From NCBI GenBank assembly GCA_035048815.1, contig JAUCBN010000047.1, positions 12,552,001-12,616,000 on the forward strand: a stretch of DNA of 64,000 nucleotides. Reading direction: 5' to 3'. Shown here piece by piece: positions 12,627-24,300 of the stretch. Position numbers and translations under genes: made by a program. The notes beneath the pieces are model-generated. The model was not told where the DNA came from and made no database searches. It saw only the letters and a program-made list of their open reading frames with translations. The first letter of the stretch is position 1; every line of letters starts with the position of its first letter. Source of the stretch: Abelmoschus esculentus. Lineage: Eukaryota > Streptophyta > Magnoliopsida > Malvales > Malvaceae.

Positions 12627-13789
12627 CTTATCATATACATCAAGAAAGAGTATTAAGTAGCACAAGCATATTATATATACAACACTTGAATTGCAATTTT
12701 TTCTAGATTGAAATTCGAAAATCGTATATTAAATCGACTATTAATGTATAAAAAAATTACGTAAAATATCACTAAATTCTATTATTAAATTTAATTTAAC
12801 TTTTAAGATTTTAAAATATTGAATTTATTTATTAAAGTTTAAACATTATTTTTTTTTTCATTTTTCATTGACATTTAATGATATTCTTTTATCGACAAAT
12901 ATTTTTTTTAAAGATTTGAATAATAAGGATCAAAATAAATAATATATTAAAAAATGATCTTCATCTAATAACGGACAAGGGCGACCAACAAGATATGAAA
13001 CAATTTTTTTGTTTGAGTTGTAGACTTCAAGGTACTTTAAAATAAAATAAAGATTAAATTCAAACTCAAGTATCAAGACAAAACAATTTATAAAATTTAA
13101 GATCAAACGATCATCAATTATGGTCGTCGACAGTGGTACTAACAATTGAACGGTGAAAGAAGTTCATGTCATAACACTAAAAAATAACGGATGAGTGACC
13201 AAAAAATTCAATATAAACTTTAAAGCTTTAATTTCTAAAATAGATTTGAGAATAAAATTTAATGATGATTTATGTAATGTATATACAAATATTTAAACTT
13301 AAATACTTTAAAATAAGCATCATCTTCTTTCCTAATGAAGTCACTATTCATTAATATTAATAACAATTTTATTCGTAAAAACTATTAATTCAATTTAAAT
13401 TTTTTGAACCCTTTAATTAAAAAACCCCCATATTTTTGTCTCAATAAAATTTAACAATTCCTGAACATCTCAATTCGATCGGTCGTAATTCCTTACCTCC
13501 ACTAACAACATTGCTCTGCTTTTTCTCCCTCTGATCCTCAAGATCATCACTGTTTTCTATAGAAAAAGTCTACAAATTGATATCCACCTTCCACTACAGG
13601 ATCATACATCTTTTACAAAGCAATCAGACACTGAGTCCAATCACATACAACGCATGTTTGAGTTCCACAAGTTACAAAAAGTACCATGTCATGATTCAGT
13701 CTATCAAACCAACACCCTGCCTTTAAGACCAAGTAGTTGGTCTTAACATGATTACAACAGGCGTAATCAAGCATTCCAAAACATATCCA

Positions 13790-14894
13790 ACTTCAGTTGT
13801 GGTGTAGAGTAATGGTCTGAGAAAATAGCGGTCGAACTCGAAACAGCCCGGTTCGAAATCGAAGGTTCACTGTAATGAACTCAATTGCAGATGGTTGAAC
13901 CGGGATGGCTGGCCACAAGTTCCATTTTTATTGTAATTATTTGGAGGACCCCCATAGCAAAACAAGCCAGAAATGGATCCTCAGAACCTACATCATGACT
14001 TGACATGTACAGCATTAGCAAAAAGAAAAGGGGAAAGCTTTACCATATTTTGTATACTTTCTGAAGTGGTTGTACTTTATGGAGTATACATCTATGAAGA
14101 CAATGGTTTCACGAGATCGTTTCGGATGCGGAAGCATCCGATTCTATCGACATTGATCTTTGCTTGGTGTTGTAATGGACCGGCGTTGTGTATCGAGAAT
14201 TTCCGGTCAACATACTTGTATATGTTCTGTAGGTGTAAAACAAAGAAGATTGTGCTAGAAACCATTACTTTGACACTAACCAAGATTTGGTTTGATGAAA
14301 TGAGATGGACTCACTTGGATAGATAACTTGATTTTTGCAATGGCCATGGTTCATATGTCAAGTTTGATGCATACAAAGCCATTAACAGATCATTCTGTAC
14401 TCCAATGTCTATGTAACTTCTGGAACCTGCAACCGATTCTTTTTGAGCCAAAACATTGATCCTACAATCTAATTGAACATACCTGTTGCTTGGAGTCCAA
14501 GTGATCTGTTTTTAAAGCGAACGAATCGGCGAACTTGAACATCAAGAGCAAAGGGGACAAACTGTGGCAGTCATGGCACCACTTTACAGCAAATTTCACT
14601 CCACTAGTGAAGCTAGGGGCCAATGAACCCAAATATGGGCTCAAATAACTCAAGTTCAAATGTTCACCTACCATAACACTGCCACAAACTTGCATGCACC
14701 AGATAGTTAACTGGCCTAACTTGCATCTTCTAAGTTCTTGAACTAACTCACTACTCTGAAAATGAGAATGGTAGAGGAGAGATTGTACTTACAGAAGAAG
14801 TCAATAATAAGGCGTCCATAACCTACTCGTCCGGTTCCGGTATCCAAATTCGAATCACCAGAATTGATAATAAGGGGTCTGCCGGGGCTGCACT
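13790..14894 (-). pseudogene. GDSL esterase/lipase pseudogene
   Basis: Minus-strand pieces match the plant GDSL lipase blocks in the right order. They are PLIINSGDSNLDTG (block I with the catalytic Ser) then GRVGYGRLIIDFF near 14890-14795; LNLSYLSPYLGSLAPSF near 14660-14600; LPQFVPFALDVQVR near 14565-14520; YIDIGVQNDLL near 14415-14380; DRKFSIHNAGPL near 14205-14165; TIVFIDVYSIKYNHF near 14105-14060; and GPPNNYNKNGTC near 13955-13920. The gene is broken: about 20 residues between the GDSN block and GRxxxGRLIIDF are missing, the frame shifts after GVKFAV (about 14580), an in-frame stop follows near 14320, and no signal-peptide exon is seen upstream. Family members are secreted hydrolases of about 350-390 aa. 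The order of surviving blocks suggests decay in place rather than a retrocopy. Confidence 0.82.
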
Positions 14895-14929
14895 CTGAAA
14901 TACCAATATGCACCGGTGCATAAGGTCAA

Positions 14930-17560
14930 ATAAATTTGCAATGGAAATGTTTGCTTCCAACAGTTTCCCATGTGCTTGAGTACACATTACACTGTAAGAT
15001 TAGACTTCACATCACATGGCTGAAGGCAGCCATGCTCAGCAATTGGAGGCAATGCCAGCCTAGTATTCAAGTTTTGGACTCGAAGGTAAGTAGGTAAATA
15101 GTAATGAGCACAAATTTCTGGGTACATTATTTTTAGGTGCGTAAATGAATAAAACGTTGGACAACCTGTTCATGAACCATTAATATAGTTTTAGTTTATT
15201 AAGTTAAATAAATAAGTATGAACAAATTTTTATGTTCGTTTAATAAGTGAATGAACACGAATATATGTGTTCGACTCGTTTATATTCATAAACAAACTTG
15301 TTTATTGGTTCGTTTATAAACTCGTTTTATTTATAAAATTTTAAATATTAATGAAGATAGAGACTAAATTAAACACGAGATGACTCCGAACCATAAAATC
15401 CAAGGAGTTCATTTTTTTTTTTTTGTTTAGTGGATATTTCTGAACATATGAATAAACAAGATGTCAAACGTATAAATAAACATGTTCAACAGACATTTAA
15501 ACGAATATATTCATGAATATTAAATACACGAACACGAATATCTTTAAAAATAAATAAATAAACATAAATATAATATTAAAAATTTAAACAGATATAAATC
15601 AAATATAAATATTTAAAAAAATAAAAGAACATAAATATAATATTATTAATTTAAACTTAGTTCATTTATTTCCGAGGCCCGATAAGCTCAGTACATTTTT
15701 AAGTCTAAGTTTGGAGGTTCGGAAAGTTGGGTTAGTTATGAGCTCCAAACATTCCTTTTATGGGCTTCGTTTTCCTTATCATGGGTGGTTTTACTGCACA
15801 TGACTCAGAAAAAAAAAAACTAAAATAATTTTTTAATATAAATATATATTTAAAATATTATAATATAAAAAAAACTCATTAAAATTCAATCCAAGATAAG
15901 TTATTTTTAATTGTATCTTATTAAAATAAAAAATTACAAATAAAAAATAATTAGATGGTGACATTTGTCACCATTTAATTGGATGATTAAGATTATTAAA
16001 TTGAGTTAAAATTAAGACAATTAATAAAAATTAAATATATAATTATATAATTTTTTTTACCTATCACACTAAGATTTTTGTTAATTTTGACAAAATTAAA
16101 AGATCGGTAGTCAAAATATAATATTATCACATTTAAGTGATTATATAGGTAGTTTTCTTAAAATTAAAAAATATATTAAGGATTAAACTCAATAAAATGA
16201 AAATATAACAGACTTTGTATACTTTACCACAATAGTGACAACAAAAATAAAAAGGGAAAACTATATAAATAATACATGTTCATATATTACCGTTTTAATA
16301 CTGATTATTATTTTTGTAAAATAATGTCTAATGTTAGATTTTTTATTTTGATACATCGATCATTAAAAATTAACGAAAATGATGATATAATTTAATTTAA
16401 TCACAAATTTAATCTATAACCCTCGTACATTTTTATCAATTTAATCTTGTTTGATTTTTTATCGATGTATTTTTTTGTTTTGTTGTGAGCATAATCATGA
16501 TCATAAATTTTCTTCGTCTTATGTCATTCGAGAGTAATGATATTAGTCTTGTTCGATTTTTTTCGTCGTAGTTGTATCGTCGTTTGTTATTTTATATCAT
16601 TCGCGAGTAATGTGTGTTATCTTTTATTTTTAGTTATTATTATCACGTCATCTTAAATCTCTTTTTATCAATTTATTATAGTCATCGTATAATAAAGTTT
16701 TAAAATTTTAAATTCAGTTTAATCTTTGAGGGAAAAAAGTAGAGGTATGCATTCAGTTATTTCGATCGGTGACTGAGCTAAATTAACCAAAATCGAATTA
16801 AAATCTTAACGAATTAGCTATAACAGAATTAACTGAACCAAAATTATTTTGGCTAATTAGCCGAATTAACCAAAATTTATTATAAATTTTAGTTAAATTA
16901 CATAATAGATCAATAAATTATGCTAAAATAATATTTTTAGTCACTAAACTTTCATTTTATGCTAATTTAATAAAAATTTAGTGATCATTTTATAATATAA
17001 AAAATCTTAATGAATATTTTATATTTTTTTAAAAGTTAAATGACTAAATATATATATAATATTTAATCTATAATATTTTCGGCTAATTAAATAATTTTGA
17101 ACCAAATTAACCGATAATTGAATTAAAAAAAATAATCATTAACCGAACTAATCAAAATAATTTTGGTTTAGTCGGTTAATTCGGTTAAAACCGAATAATG
17201 TACACCCCTAAAAAAGATTTTTTTATTTATAATTTTACCTAAAATAAAAATAATGTTTTAAATGAATAGATTTTGGGCCAATTGATAAGTTATATAATTA
17301 TTTTAGATTAAAAATATAATTATATTATTATTTTTATAATTTTTAACAATCAAATATTAAAATATAATATTAAATATTATTTTAATAAAAATAATAATTA
17401 AAATATCAAAACATAATACAAAAATAAGTGAATACTATACGTTGCTATCCCAAATAAGAAGTACTAAATTGAAAAACAGTTAAATATTAGGGGGGCAAAA
17501 AGTATATTAAGACACAATGTGCAAACTCTGTTTAAAAACTTTAAGGACATCTTCTTTGGT
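14930..17560. other. Intergenic spacer upstream of ARF gene
   Basis: No gene is supportable here. From about 15130 to 15700 the sequence is a degenerate repeat built of GAACACGAATA/GTTCGTTTA words with inverse copies on both sides, and looks like an old transposon derivative. A hAT-like element sits at 16740-17210. The rest is AT-rich. Confidence 0.5.
16740..17210. mobile_element. hAT-like miniature element (471 bp)
   Basis: The left end TAGAGGTATGCATTCAGTTA mirrors the right end, whose inverse reads TAGGGGTGTACATTATTCGG. The interior is made of repeated AACCGAATTAACC words and codes for nothing. The flanks are A-rich (GAAAAAAG / AAAAAGAT), so no exact 8-bp duplication can be claimed. Confidence 0.55.
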
Positions 17561-17584
17561 TTTTAATAGAGAGAAGTTTATAAC

Positions 17585-18064
17585 TTCGCTTCTCTCCTTC
17601 GTTCGACTCTGCTCATTTATCGCTCACATTTCTCTCAAGTAAGCCTCTCTCTCCTCTCAAAACCAATGGAGATTTTCTTTTCTTTGTTATGTTCTAATTT
17701 AGCTGATCTCTCCCGATCTGCCTTTTTTATTTTAAATCTGACTTCAATTTTGTTTTAAATTGTCTTCAATCTCCTCAATTTGCAATTTATTGCATAGTTT
17801 ATCTGATCTGTGTCTTGGAAGCCTCGTAAGTTCGTTAATTTGTTCTGATCTGCATTTTTGAATCGGATTTATATCGTAATTGATCGGGTTTAGATTTTGT
17901 TGATCTGGATCAATTGAAGCACGGATACTGTGTTTGTTTTGAATTTTGACCAATGATTTTGGATCTTTTGCTTTTATCTTGAATAATACTATTTATTTTT
18001 CTTGAAAATTAAGTTGATGATTCTGGAAATTGATATTTGGAATTTGTTGTTTGCTGGTTGGTAG
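17585..18064 (+). promoter_or_regulatory. ARF leader exon and leader intron
   Basis: A CT-rich stretch (about 17575-17640) looks like a plant leader. It contains a good donor CTCAA|GTAAGCC at 17638/17639. The first plausible acceptor before the start codon is GGTAG at 18064, only nine bases before the ATG. That predicts a 426-nt leader intron, a common arrangement in plant ARF genes. A TATA-like AGTATATTAAG lies at about 17500-17510. Confidence 0.55.
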
Positions 18065-18073
18065 ACGTGAAAA

Positions 18074-19565
18074 ATGGGGCTGTCTTTCGCAAAGCTATTT
18101 AGCCGGCTTTTCGCCAAGAAGGAGATGCGTATACTGATGGTTGGACTTGATGCTGCTGGTAAAACTACCATTCTTTACAAGCTCAAGTTGGGAGAGATCG
18201 TCACTACCATTCCCACCATTGGTAAGTCAGATTTTTCCTGATAAAGTATGATATTTGTTATTCAAATAAGTGTTTTTTTCATGTAGGATATGACTCATTG
18301 TGATATGATAAAATCTTCTAGGCTTCAATGTTGAGACCGTTGAATACAAGAACATCAGCTTTACTGTGTGGGATGTTGGTGGCCAGGACAAGGTAACTAG
18401 ATTTAATTTTATTCCGATATTGTACCATCTGCCCTAAGATTGCGAGAAAGGAAAATCTAGGGTGACTCTTTAATATGTTATTTTGGTAAATTCTTAGTTC
18501 TTTCTCGTGAAACTGGAAAGATTATGGATGGGATTGTTCTGGTTTCATATATTTTGTCAGATATTAAGCATCTTTATATCCTGAATCCAAAGATCCAAAC
18601 TATATTTTTTTCTAAAGTAATTATTCTCAACATCTGTGAGCGACACATATCTCGAATCAAGTATGGGGGTATAATCCTCCAAATATAGATGGAAGGGGTG
18701 GAGATCGAGCATGCCTTTGTTGAACACAACAGATGCCATGTGTTCATTAGGTCTATGCAAAATTTGATCCGTAGTGTTTAAAATTAGACCTTATGTTTTG
18801 AGTATATCATTTATCTAGTTATATATTTTAGATTAACGAAGACGTCTTTATTGTTTTTGTTTATCTCAACTATTCGATTGACTTATTGGCTTTGATTTTC
18901 CATATAGATCCGACCATTGTGGAGACATTACTTCCAAAATACACAAGGACTTATTTTTGTGGTTGACAGCAATGATCGTGATCGTGTGGTTGAAGCTAGA
19001 GACGAGTTGCACAGGATGTTGAATGAGGTCAAAAAGTTTCTTTTACTGGTTCAATGTTTCCCATGAGCATGTTTTGTGAAATGATTGGAGTTGCTCTATG
19101 GGCAGGTTTTCGACCTGAAATCTAACATATTATTTTATGTGCATTACCAGGATGAGCTGAGGGATGCTGTGCTTCTAGTATTTGCCAACAAGCAAGATCT
19201 TCCAAACGCTATGAATGCTGCTGAGATTACTGACAAGCTTGGTCTTCATTCTCTCCGCCAGCGTCATTGGTAAGATTAAGACATCTTTCACTGTTTGTGT
19301 ACCCTCTGTGCACGTGGATCCATATGTCACCTTCTATATGAAACATTTTACAGGTATATCCAGAGCACATGCGCCACTTCTGGTGAAGGACTGTATGAGG
19401 GACTTGACTGGCTCTCAAACAACATTGCAAACAAGGTAAGCTGATGCAGATGACTAATTATTATTGAACCTGAAGTTGCAGATTGCACCCTTTAAGGTTA
19501 TTTCAGTTCCTCCTAGCTTCTAACTTACAGTCATGCTGATACGTGGACACAAATTGCAGGCATAG
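18074..19565 (+). CDS. ARF1: ADP-ribosylation factor, ARF1 (ARFA1) type
   Basis: Small GTPase that recruits COPI and other coats to Golgi membranes. Exons 18074-18221, 18322-18392, 18908-19027, 19151-19269, 19354-19435 and 19560-19565 give exactly 181 aa, the normal length of class I ARF. Visible motifs are Gly2 for N-myristoylation ([13 protein letters not shown]), P-loop GLDAAGKT at 24-31, switch I around [17 protein letters not shown], guanine-binding NKQD and CATSG. The last exon holds only GCA TAG, so the final residue is Ala after NNIANK. No defect is seen. The 3' UTR probably runs to about 19800. Assignment to the ARFA1 subgroup is by near-identity to remembered plant sequences; the exact paralogue cannot be set. 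Confidence 0.96.
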
Positions 19566-19829
19566 ATGACATAATTGAGTCGGCGTTCTCGCTACACTTT
19601 TGGAGTTATGGTATCAACCCTGTTTGAGTTTTTTTTCCATGTTTGTTGCAAACACTGCCATTTGTTACCTATAGTTCAAGAATAATTGATACTTTTCCTG
19701 GTTTCCTTGCCAAGAAAGAAAGAAGATTCCCTAGTTTGGGACCGCTCTTTCCCTAGTGGAAATTGATGGTTAGTCAGTTCAATTACTGCAATGTTATTAA
19801 ATATACAGTTTATATACATATATATTAAT

Positions 19830-21120
19830 TCTTGAATGTTTGTTTTACTTGAGGTTAAATATCAAAATTCACCACCACTCAACTGTTATTTTGGTCGCTA
19901 GAGTTTAAAAATCTTTAATTTTATTGTTGAATTTTTAATTAAATACTTAATCATGTTTTGACTGAATATTTGTCTTTTAAAAATTATGAAATGACCCCAA
20001 AACTTTTTTATTTTTTCGAAAAAAACTTGTTTTCAGTTTCTCTTTGTTTCTCAACAATGAAGCACCCTCTTTCAAATATCAACGTGTAGGGAGGTGATGA
20101 AGGAATAAACTAATTGTATATCATGGTTTCATGTTGATCGAACGATGTATATTGTAGGTTATAGTGTTTTGGTGTTTTATGAATTTGGGGTTAAATTTTA
20201 CAAGTTTTAAAGTGATTTTAAAAAAATCTAAATTAATAACGATAAAAGACGATGAGATAAATTTATCAGTGTTTCAAGTGACCAAAGGCATTTAAGTGGT
20301 GACTTTAATTTGACACATTGATAGAAATGTGGATTATAAGTGGTTGCTATGGTAAAAATCAATCTATGTTATTGCATGTCATGTCATTTTTTTAATTTAA
20401 TGCTAAAAATAGGTTAAAATTTGTATACTACAACCAAAGTATAATTTCTAATCCGAATCTTATAATTATGTTAAATCTTGTAAATTTTTTTTTTTTTTAA
20501 ATTTGAGAGATTTTACTTTTATATATCGTTGAATTTGTAGAATGGTCTTAGTACTAAAAGAAGATGTAATTCATCCAAGTGACCTGAATTAAAACACTAT
20601 GTGTGCATAATATATATACCTTATATTAAAAAATTTAAATATATATCAATTTATAATTATACGTACTAACATATTTTAAAATAAGAAATAATTTAAACTT
20701 TTAATTTTGGCTAGAAACTAAATTTTCCAAACATGACTGTAATATTTAGATTAATTTATATATTTTTCACCCTTAAATAAAATGATAATGAGAATCTAAG
20801 CATTCTAAATTCTCTATTGTTCTACGAGTAATGAGTATAATTAGTGCATGTTGTAGTAAAAAAAGTCTACATGTAACTGTAGGAAGGACGAGTCTACAAC
20901 GGGCATCGAATACCGTTAAACATGATTAATGTTAAATATCGTTAATTAATTTATAAAGAATAAAAATTTAAAGGACTAATCATACAATTATCAATTTATA
21001 TTGAGTTTATCACTTTTTTATTAATTATATACTGAATCTTTGAAATTTTAAATTTTTATTAATTAATTTAATGATGTTCAACAATATTTAACCGTGTTCG
21101 ATGCAGTTATAGAATTTTCC
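19830..21120. other. Spacer between ARF and DUF724 genes, repeat-bearing
   Basis: No gene is visible. Positions 19850-20345 read like a degraded element (CACCACTCAACTGTTATTTTGGTCGC and similar words) of the type often found near plant genes. A foldback MITE lies at about 20878-21123. Confidence 0.45.
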
Positions 21121-21123
21121 TTG
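20878..21123. mobile_element. Foldback MITE, copy B
   Basis: The unit is related to 12362-12626. The left arm carries CATCGAATACCGTTAAACATG and the right arm the inverse form ACCGTGTTCGATGCAGTTATAG. The centre is ATTAATTA-rich. It ends only about 40 bp before the first ATG of the open frame that leads into the DUF724 gene, so it may form part of that gene's promoter. Confidence 0.55.
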
Positions 21124-21318
21124 TAAAAATAATTTCTTTTTACTTAAAAATGATGGAAAAAGATGATGACCAATAAGCATTTAACTTTTCCTGTTCCACT
21201 TCAGTTAGAGTTGAAATACCAAAGGAGAACACACGTAAAAACCCCTTTGCTTTTAGTTACAGTCTATTTTCTGCAACAGAAGATTCCACACCACAGAACT
21301 TCACCTCTTTCACCCACC

Positions 21319-24300
21319 ATGGTGAATCCTTCTACTGATACTAGCCCAATCCAACAACAACAGCAACACTTCACCAAGGGAACCTCGGTGGAGGTCAGCA
21401 GCGACGACGAAGGCTTCCGAGGCGCTTGGTACTCCGCCACAATCCTCGAAATCCCCCCAAAATCCGCTTCAAAGAAGCGGAAGAAGGCATTGATTAGATA
21501 CAAAACGCTGCTTGCCGATGATGGCTCATCCCCTTTGACGGAACATGTCGACCCCGCTTATATCCGCCCTTTGCCGCCTAATGACAAAGGGGGTGCTCAC
21601 CAGTTTGATGTAAACGACGTCGTAGATGCGAGTTACAGAGACGGATGGTGGACTGGGGTTGTGAGGAAGGTTCTGGAAAAGTCGAGATACAGGGTTTACT
21701 TTGATAATCCACCTGATGTCATTGAATTTGATAGGAAAGATTTGAGGGTTCACTGGAACTGGGTCGATTGCAAATGGGTTCGACCCGAAAAGCAGGTATA
21801 CGGAAACATTGCGAATCTCACTGCATGTAGCTTTTTACACTGAAGTTTTGCTCTTTAAAATTATGCTTCCATGGCTGCTGCTAAAAACTCATATATGTGC
21901 TTCATTCTCTATGCTTCCTTTGTTTTAGTTCTGCTGATTTTTGTCATGTAAAGTTAGTAATTTCCTCAGTAATGCATGCTACATTAAAAAAAACAAAAAA
22001 ACTCTCTGCTATGTCAGTTTTACATATCTCTGCATTCCCCCCCAAAGTGGATCAGTCATTTGAGGAATTGAAGATATGTACATCCATCCTGATTGAATTT
22101 TGGTACCATGCCAGTGAATTAATTTTTTATGTCTTCTAAAGCAATCAACAGGGTCCATTTTTAGCTCAGGGACAGCTGTGGAGGTAAATATTGACAATGA
22201 AAACATAGGAGATATTTGGTACCCTGCACTAGTGGTGAAAGAAAATGAGGATAATACTTTCCTGGTGAAGTATCAGAACTCAACTACTGATGATGAGTCT
22301 GAGACGGTAAAAGTTGTTGTAGATTCTCTACATATCAGACCCATTCCTCCTCAATATGCAGATAGAAATTATAAATTGCTGGAAAGAGTGGATGCAACAT
22401 ATAATTTTGGTTGGCGAAGTGGAGTAATTACCAAAGTTCTTTCCGGAAAAAGGTACAATGTCTTTTTTAAGAATGGAAATGAGAGAAAGGAATTATGCCA
22501 CTCCGATATCAGGCCTAATGTTGAATGGATTGATGGCAAATGGGTTAGTAAATCCAAGGTATCTCTCTTACTTCTTCTTTTTGGAACATGTATTTTTCTC
22601 CATTATTTCCCCACTTTAAAATTAAATCTGCTGTTTTTGTTGTGTTTGTGGTACTGAACATAGCTCCAGTACTATCTTTTAATCATATTAAAAGGCAAGG
22701 GAATATTTAAAATAGTGTTTTTTGGGTTGTATCTAAGTTTATTTATGTTCATTTCAGTGACGACATAAACTATTTCAACTTTGAAAAATGTTTAGTTTTC
22801 ATGTCTTATCTCCTCTACTATAATTATTTCAACTTTCTCTAGATTGAATTTGATATGTAATGGATTATCATTTCGCTTTGATTTAATATCTGCTCAAACT
22901 TTACATGTAAATAGTTGGTGTGTTGAATCCTTTAAATGTTTGTACCAGTTCTGGTATCACCTACGGTTCCTTTGGTGGTTTGCAACTCCTTTGTTGTAAT
23001 TATTTTGTACTTGCATGCAAGTGCAGATTTCATATATTAGTCATTAGTGGTAGCTTAAGCAATAAGCTTTGTGTTTCAGGAAGTCATAATTGTGTCTGAT
23101 GAGCAAGAGCAGACTGGAATTGTTCTTTCTACAAAAAACAGAAAGGTGGTTGGAGAACTTGAAAGTTCCTTGTCCACAAAAGTGAACACTGAAGATAAGA
23201 CTCCTTTAAAAATGATGAACAAGAAGCCGGTCAAACTGGAAATATCAAATGGTAACACTTCTCGCTCACGGCCTTCAAAAAAGCTAACTGAAGGAAATGC
23301 TGCAGAGACGCCAATATCAGTCACAGGCGATAAGTTAAAAGACATGTCTAGTGAAACATTGTGTAAAGAAGGCACTCCAAGGATTGGTGGTAAAGGTGCT
23401 AAATCCTTGAGGAAAGCTGTGATTGGTAATGAGAATTGTGCTAAGATTGAGAGCCCAACAACAGGAGAAAAAACTGTGAGTTAGATTTATTCTTTTGGAG
23501 TTTCATTGTTCATGTTAATACTTTCGGATCATTTTCATTCCTCCATTGTTTTCTTTTGGACATTTTCATACATTTCTATTTGATGATGAGAAATTGTAAA
23601 ATATCACATTAAAGTCTAGTGTACTTCATTACTGTTTGGTATCTGTATTGCGTCATGATTTGCCTGAACCACACAGCTTCTGGAGCTTCATTGTGTTTAG
23701 AGTATGTTTTATTCTAAAATATGCTAGTGTGCCTTCAACTGTAACCTCTGAAAGCCAGGGCATTTACAATGAAGTGAAAATTAGCTTGCCTCTTTGAAAT
23801 CATAATAACTAAAAGCAGTCATGTCTACATCATAAAAAGTTGGCCTGCTTGACATTGTTGCTACTGTTTAATGGGTTGTTTCAAGGGTTAAGCAAACTTG
23901 TTTTTCTACTGGGATATTCAATGTGCCCACTTGCATTGCAGCAAACTGCTTCAAATGACTGCCTTTTCTGTCAACATCACCGTTCTAATTGGGTAATGCT
24001 CATTCAGTATTGTCACTTTGGTTTTGTTGGCTATGTCCATCGCTATTCCTGATCAGCATTGTCTCTACTACCTTCATTTGACATACATTTCCCCTTACCG
24101 ATGCAGACTACTAAGAGGCATAAAGCTGGTTCAGCTGACAGTGCGGAAAATAACGTTGTGAAAAGGAATGTCATAGCTAGAAAGTCACCAACTAAAGGCT
24201 CACAGATTCTGACAGCAGGTACATATAGCCATTGGCACATGTGCATCAGTTTGATTTATTGTTTAAAAATGATGTGTATAACATATTTATCAGGAAAGGA

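Larger units (their letters stand above)
5103..13780. other. AT-rich intergenic spacer rich in small transposons
   Basis: This is about 8.7 kb of very AT-rich DNA without a supportable gene. The open frames in it are low-complexity or lie inside repeats. It contains the elements listed separately at 5958-6440, 7330-7866, 9104-9493 and about 12362-12626. A pair of similar stretches, near 10545-10600 and 11985-12045, both read roughly as ATA...ACGGTGGTGTTGTACATTTTATC and look like dispersed copies of one unclassified repeat. Degenerate (TTTAGAG)-like runs occur near 6950-7085. Confidence 0.6.

Noticed and set aside
13973..14326. 117-codon plus-strand frame
   Set aside because: The opposite strand carries the GDSL lipase blocks over the same bases; the plus frame is a shadow.
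21163..21318. Upstream in-frame ATG for the DUF724 gene
   Set aside because: The added 52 residues show no family similarity that I recognise, and ATG 21319 has the better context. It remains possible if the 5' end lies upstream.
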